Translations under genes and position numbers: made by a program
Source: Gemmataceae bacterium
GTDB lineage: Bacteria; Planctomycetota; Planctomycetia; Gemmatales; Gemmataceae
Reading direction: 5' to 3'
DNA length: 7,377 nucleotides
NCBI GenBank assembly: GCA_947490035.1
Contig: CANLGS010000186.1
Coordinates: 1 to 7,377, forward strand
Shown here: piece after piece, positions 6,117 through 7,377 of the stretch
How the letters are laid out: each line of letters begins with the position of its first letter
How positions within the stretch are numbered: the stretch's first letter is position 1
The notes under the pieces: model-generated
Told to the model about the DNA's origin: nothing
Database searches by the model: none
What the model saw: only the letters and a program-made list of their open reading frames with translations

Positions 6117-6250
6117 ATGTCCCGCTCGAAGATCACGTCCGCGCTGCGTCGCGTTCTGGGCTTGTCATTCGCCCCCCCATTAGAACGTCAGTGAACGCGC
6201 GTGACGCACAGCGGGCGCGGCTGCACTTGGAGTGGCTTGAGGCGCGCTAG
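6117..6250 (+). pseudogene. Disrupted N-terminal leader of the surface-protein gene (frameshift at C7 tract plus in-frame TAG)
   Basis: From ATG 6117 the frame reads MSRSKITSALRR...LSFAPP, a basic leader like those of large planctomycete surface proteins, but it meets TGA at 6192-6194 after 25 residues. One extra C in the run of seven C's at 6172-6178 would move reading into the frame that continues IRTSVNARDAQ and RARLHLEWLEAR. That fits the planctomycete LE-x-LE-D-R motif, with Ala for the usual Asp. This frame then hits TAG at 6248-6250, directly before VPAVF, where family members usually read on without a stop. So two lesions separate the leader from the body: a one-base frameshift and a nonsense codon. 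The frameshift could be a homopolymer sequencing or assembly error, phase variation or real decay; the TAG is harder to dismiss. Frame-2 starts at 6017 or 6068 would avoid the frameshift but still end at TAG. Confidence 0.6.
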
Positions 6251-7377
6251 GTGCCGGCCGTGTTCGCCATCCAACTGCTGAGTGAGGCGTCCAACACCGG
6301 CGCGACCCACAGCAGTACCGTCGCGCTGGTGACCGCCGACCCCGCGCCCAACGGCGGCATCCTCGTCACCGCCGACAGCGCGGGCGAGGCGGCGCTCGCG
6401 GCCCTGACCGGCGGCGTCGATGTGGCGTTCGCCGGGCAGACCGCGACCTACGCGTACTCGCCCACCGCGGTCACGACGGACCCGGACGCCCACGACCAAC
6501 CGTACCTGCTGTCGCAACTGAGCGCGTACCGGTGGCGGATCGGGCTGGAAGACCTGGCGGCGCCCAACATGCAAGCGATCGGGACGGACTGGGACTACAA
6601 CGACCGCACCTGGGAGTTGCGCGTCCAGGAGTATCAGGAAGGGATGCCGGTGGTGACGGTGGCGAAGACCGCCGACGCGACGGAGGGGTCGACCACTCCC
6701 GGCATGTTCACGTTTACCCGCACGGGCTACACAAGCGACGCGCTGACCGTGAACCTGGGGATCGGCGCCAACGGGTTCGGCGACCTACTCGCTACGCTGG
6801 GGGCGGATTACACCCTCGCCACATCGTCGGGCGGTACCCTGGCCCAGACGACCAGCGGGTACACGTTGACCTTCGCCCCTGGGGTCACCACGGTGGACGT
6901 GAGCGTCACCGCCCTCGACGACGACCTGACGGAGGGAACGGAGGGGTTCCGGGTCAGCATCCTGTGGCCCGACATTGAGTGGGGGTACATGATCGGCAAC
7001 AACGGAGAGGGCGGCACCGCCGATGTCCGCCTCACCGACGATCCTCAACTCAAACTCAGTGACGGCACTGCGTTTCGAGGAGTGTTTGATGTTCCCAGCG
7101 TTCTGAGTACGAACAGCAGCGACAGCGTGATTCTTTCCACGACGGCGGGAACGAATATTTCGCTGTTCGCGAATCCCGCAATTTCTTCGGGCGAGCTGTA
7201 CCAACTCGATATCGCGATCGGGGACGGGCAAATCAATTTCGCGACACTCGATGGCGTGCAACTGTCCACAACGCCCCCTCCCACGACTTACCCGCCTGAT
7301 GCGATCCCCACCTCCGTTCGCTTGATTGGAACGATTTCGGCGCTCAACGCGGCGTTGGCGAACAGCGTTTACACGGC
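6251..7377 (+). CDS. Calx-beta domain surface protein, body of the disrupted gene (3' end outside window)
   Basis: The frame is open from GTG 6251 to the window end (375 codons plus two bases), starting VPAVFAIQLLSEAS. That is the sequence normally following the LEDR motif in planctomycete surface proteins. Residues 1-130 are a low-charge, T/A/G-rich beta-type region of unknown fold. Residues about 133-264 resemble a Calx-beta domain: VVTVAKTADATEGS, then FTFTRTG, LTVNL, GADYTL, LTFAPGVTTVDVSVTALDDD, LTEGTEGFRVSI and a closing LTDD. In this family, acidic residues of this kind bind Ca2+. Residues about 268-375 change codon style and end RLIGTISALNAALANSVYT, like the strand-helix-strand edge of beta-sandwich repeats in large bacterial adhesin-like proteins. 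GTG follows TAG directly, with GAGG eight bases upstream, so reinitiation is possible, but such a product would lack an export leader. The start is uncertain; as it stands the gene may be a pseudogene. Confidence 0.65.
   Translation, partial: MPAVFAIQLLSEASNTGATHSSTVALVTADPAPNGGILVTADSAGEAALAALTGGVDVAFAGQTATYAYSPTAVTTDPDAHDQPYLLSQLSAYRWRIGLEDLAAPNMQAIGTDWDYNDRTWELRVQEYQEGMPVVTVAKTADATEGSTTPGMFTFTRTGYTSDALTVNLGIGANGFGDLLATLGADYTLATSSGGTLAQTTSGYTLTFAPGVTTVDVSVTALDDDLTEGTEGFRVSILWPDIEWGYMIGNNGEGGTADVRLTDDPQLKLSDGTAFRGVFDVPSVLSTNSSDSVILSTTAGTNISLFANPAISSGELYQLDIAIGDGQINFATLDGVQLSTTPPPTTYPPDAIPTSVRLIGTISALNAALANSVYT

Noticed and set aside
6017..6250. 77-codon plus-strand frame ending at TAG 6250, as an independent small gene
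   Set aside because: Only its last part (RARLHLEWLEAR) is meaningful, and that belongs to the surface-protein N-terminus. Its start lies within the GAATT array and has no ribosome binding site.
6248..6256. TAGGTGCCG shared with 287-295 of the first inverted repeat, suggesting repeat insertion created the stop codon
   Set aside because: Only nine bases match and the similarity ends there. The following bases encode the expected VPAV, so no insertion footprint is visible.

Overview
The window is GC-rich, with strong G/C bias at third codon positions. It looks like a piece of a large planctomycete genome, probably of the Gemmata/Gemmataceae kind. The lineage call is inference. It rests on the RARLHLEWLEAR...VPAVF segment, which resembles the N-terminal LE-x-LE-D-R-x-x-PA signature of planctomycete surface proteins, and on the Calx-beta-containing protein, the very large exported TPR protein and the palindromic intergenic repeats.

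Layout. (1) Positions 2-289 (+) are the 3' end of a gene whose C-terminus resembles the large (beta) subunit of N,N-dimethylformamidase. (2) Positions 285-390 hold a perfect 28-bp inverted repeat whose arms are themselves palindromic, a REP/BIME-like element. (3) Positions 402-1517 (+) encode an enolase-superfamily enzyme of the mandelate racemase/muconate lactonizing (MR/MLE) type, with the usual K-x-K and D/E/D metal ligands but apparently Tyr where the second catalytic Lys is expected. (4) Positions 1529-1582 hold a second, different palindromic element between convergent genes. (5) Positions 1584-5774 (-) encode a 1396-residue exported or membrane-anchored TPR protein. (6) Positions 5775-6116 are a divergent intergenic region with a small hairpin, an 8-bp tandem repeat, a perfect TGTGA-N6-TCACA palindrome (CRP/FNR-type) and three GAATT boxes spaced exactly 12 nt apart. 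(7) From 6117 (+) a surface-protein gene with a Calx-beta domain runs off the window end. Its leader is out of frame by one base at a C7 tract, and its N-terminal motif is interrupted by TAG; the body is intact from GTG 6251 onward.

Genes 1 and 3 lie in tandem 112 bp apart and may be co-transcribed for catabolism of an unknown substrate. The TPR and surface-protein genes diverge from a shared control region. The items most worth a second look are the broken or recoded surface-protein N-terminus, the compact regulatory cluster at 5984-6052, the active-site change in the MR/MLE enzyme, and the two nested-palindrome elements bracketing that enzyme gene. I see no RNA genes, CRISPR array, transposase or integrase.
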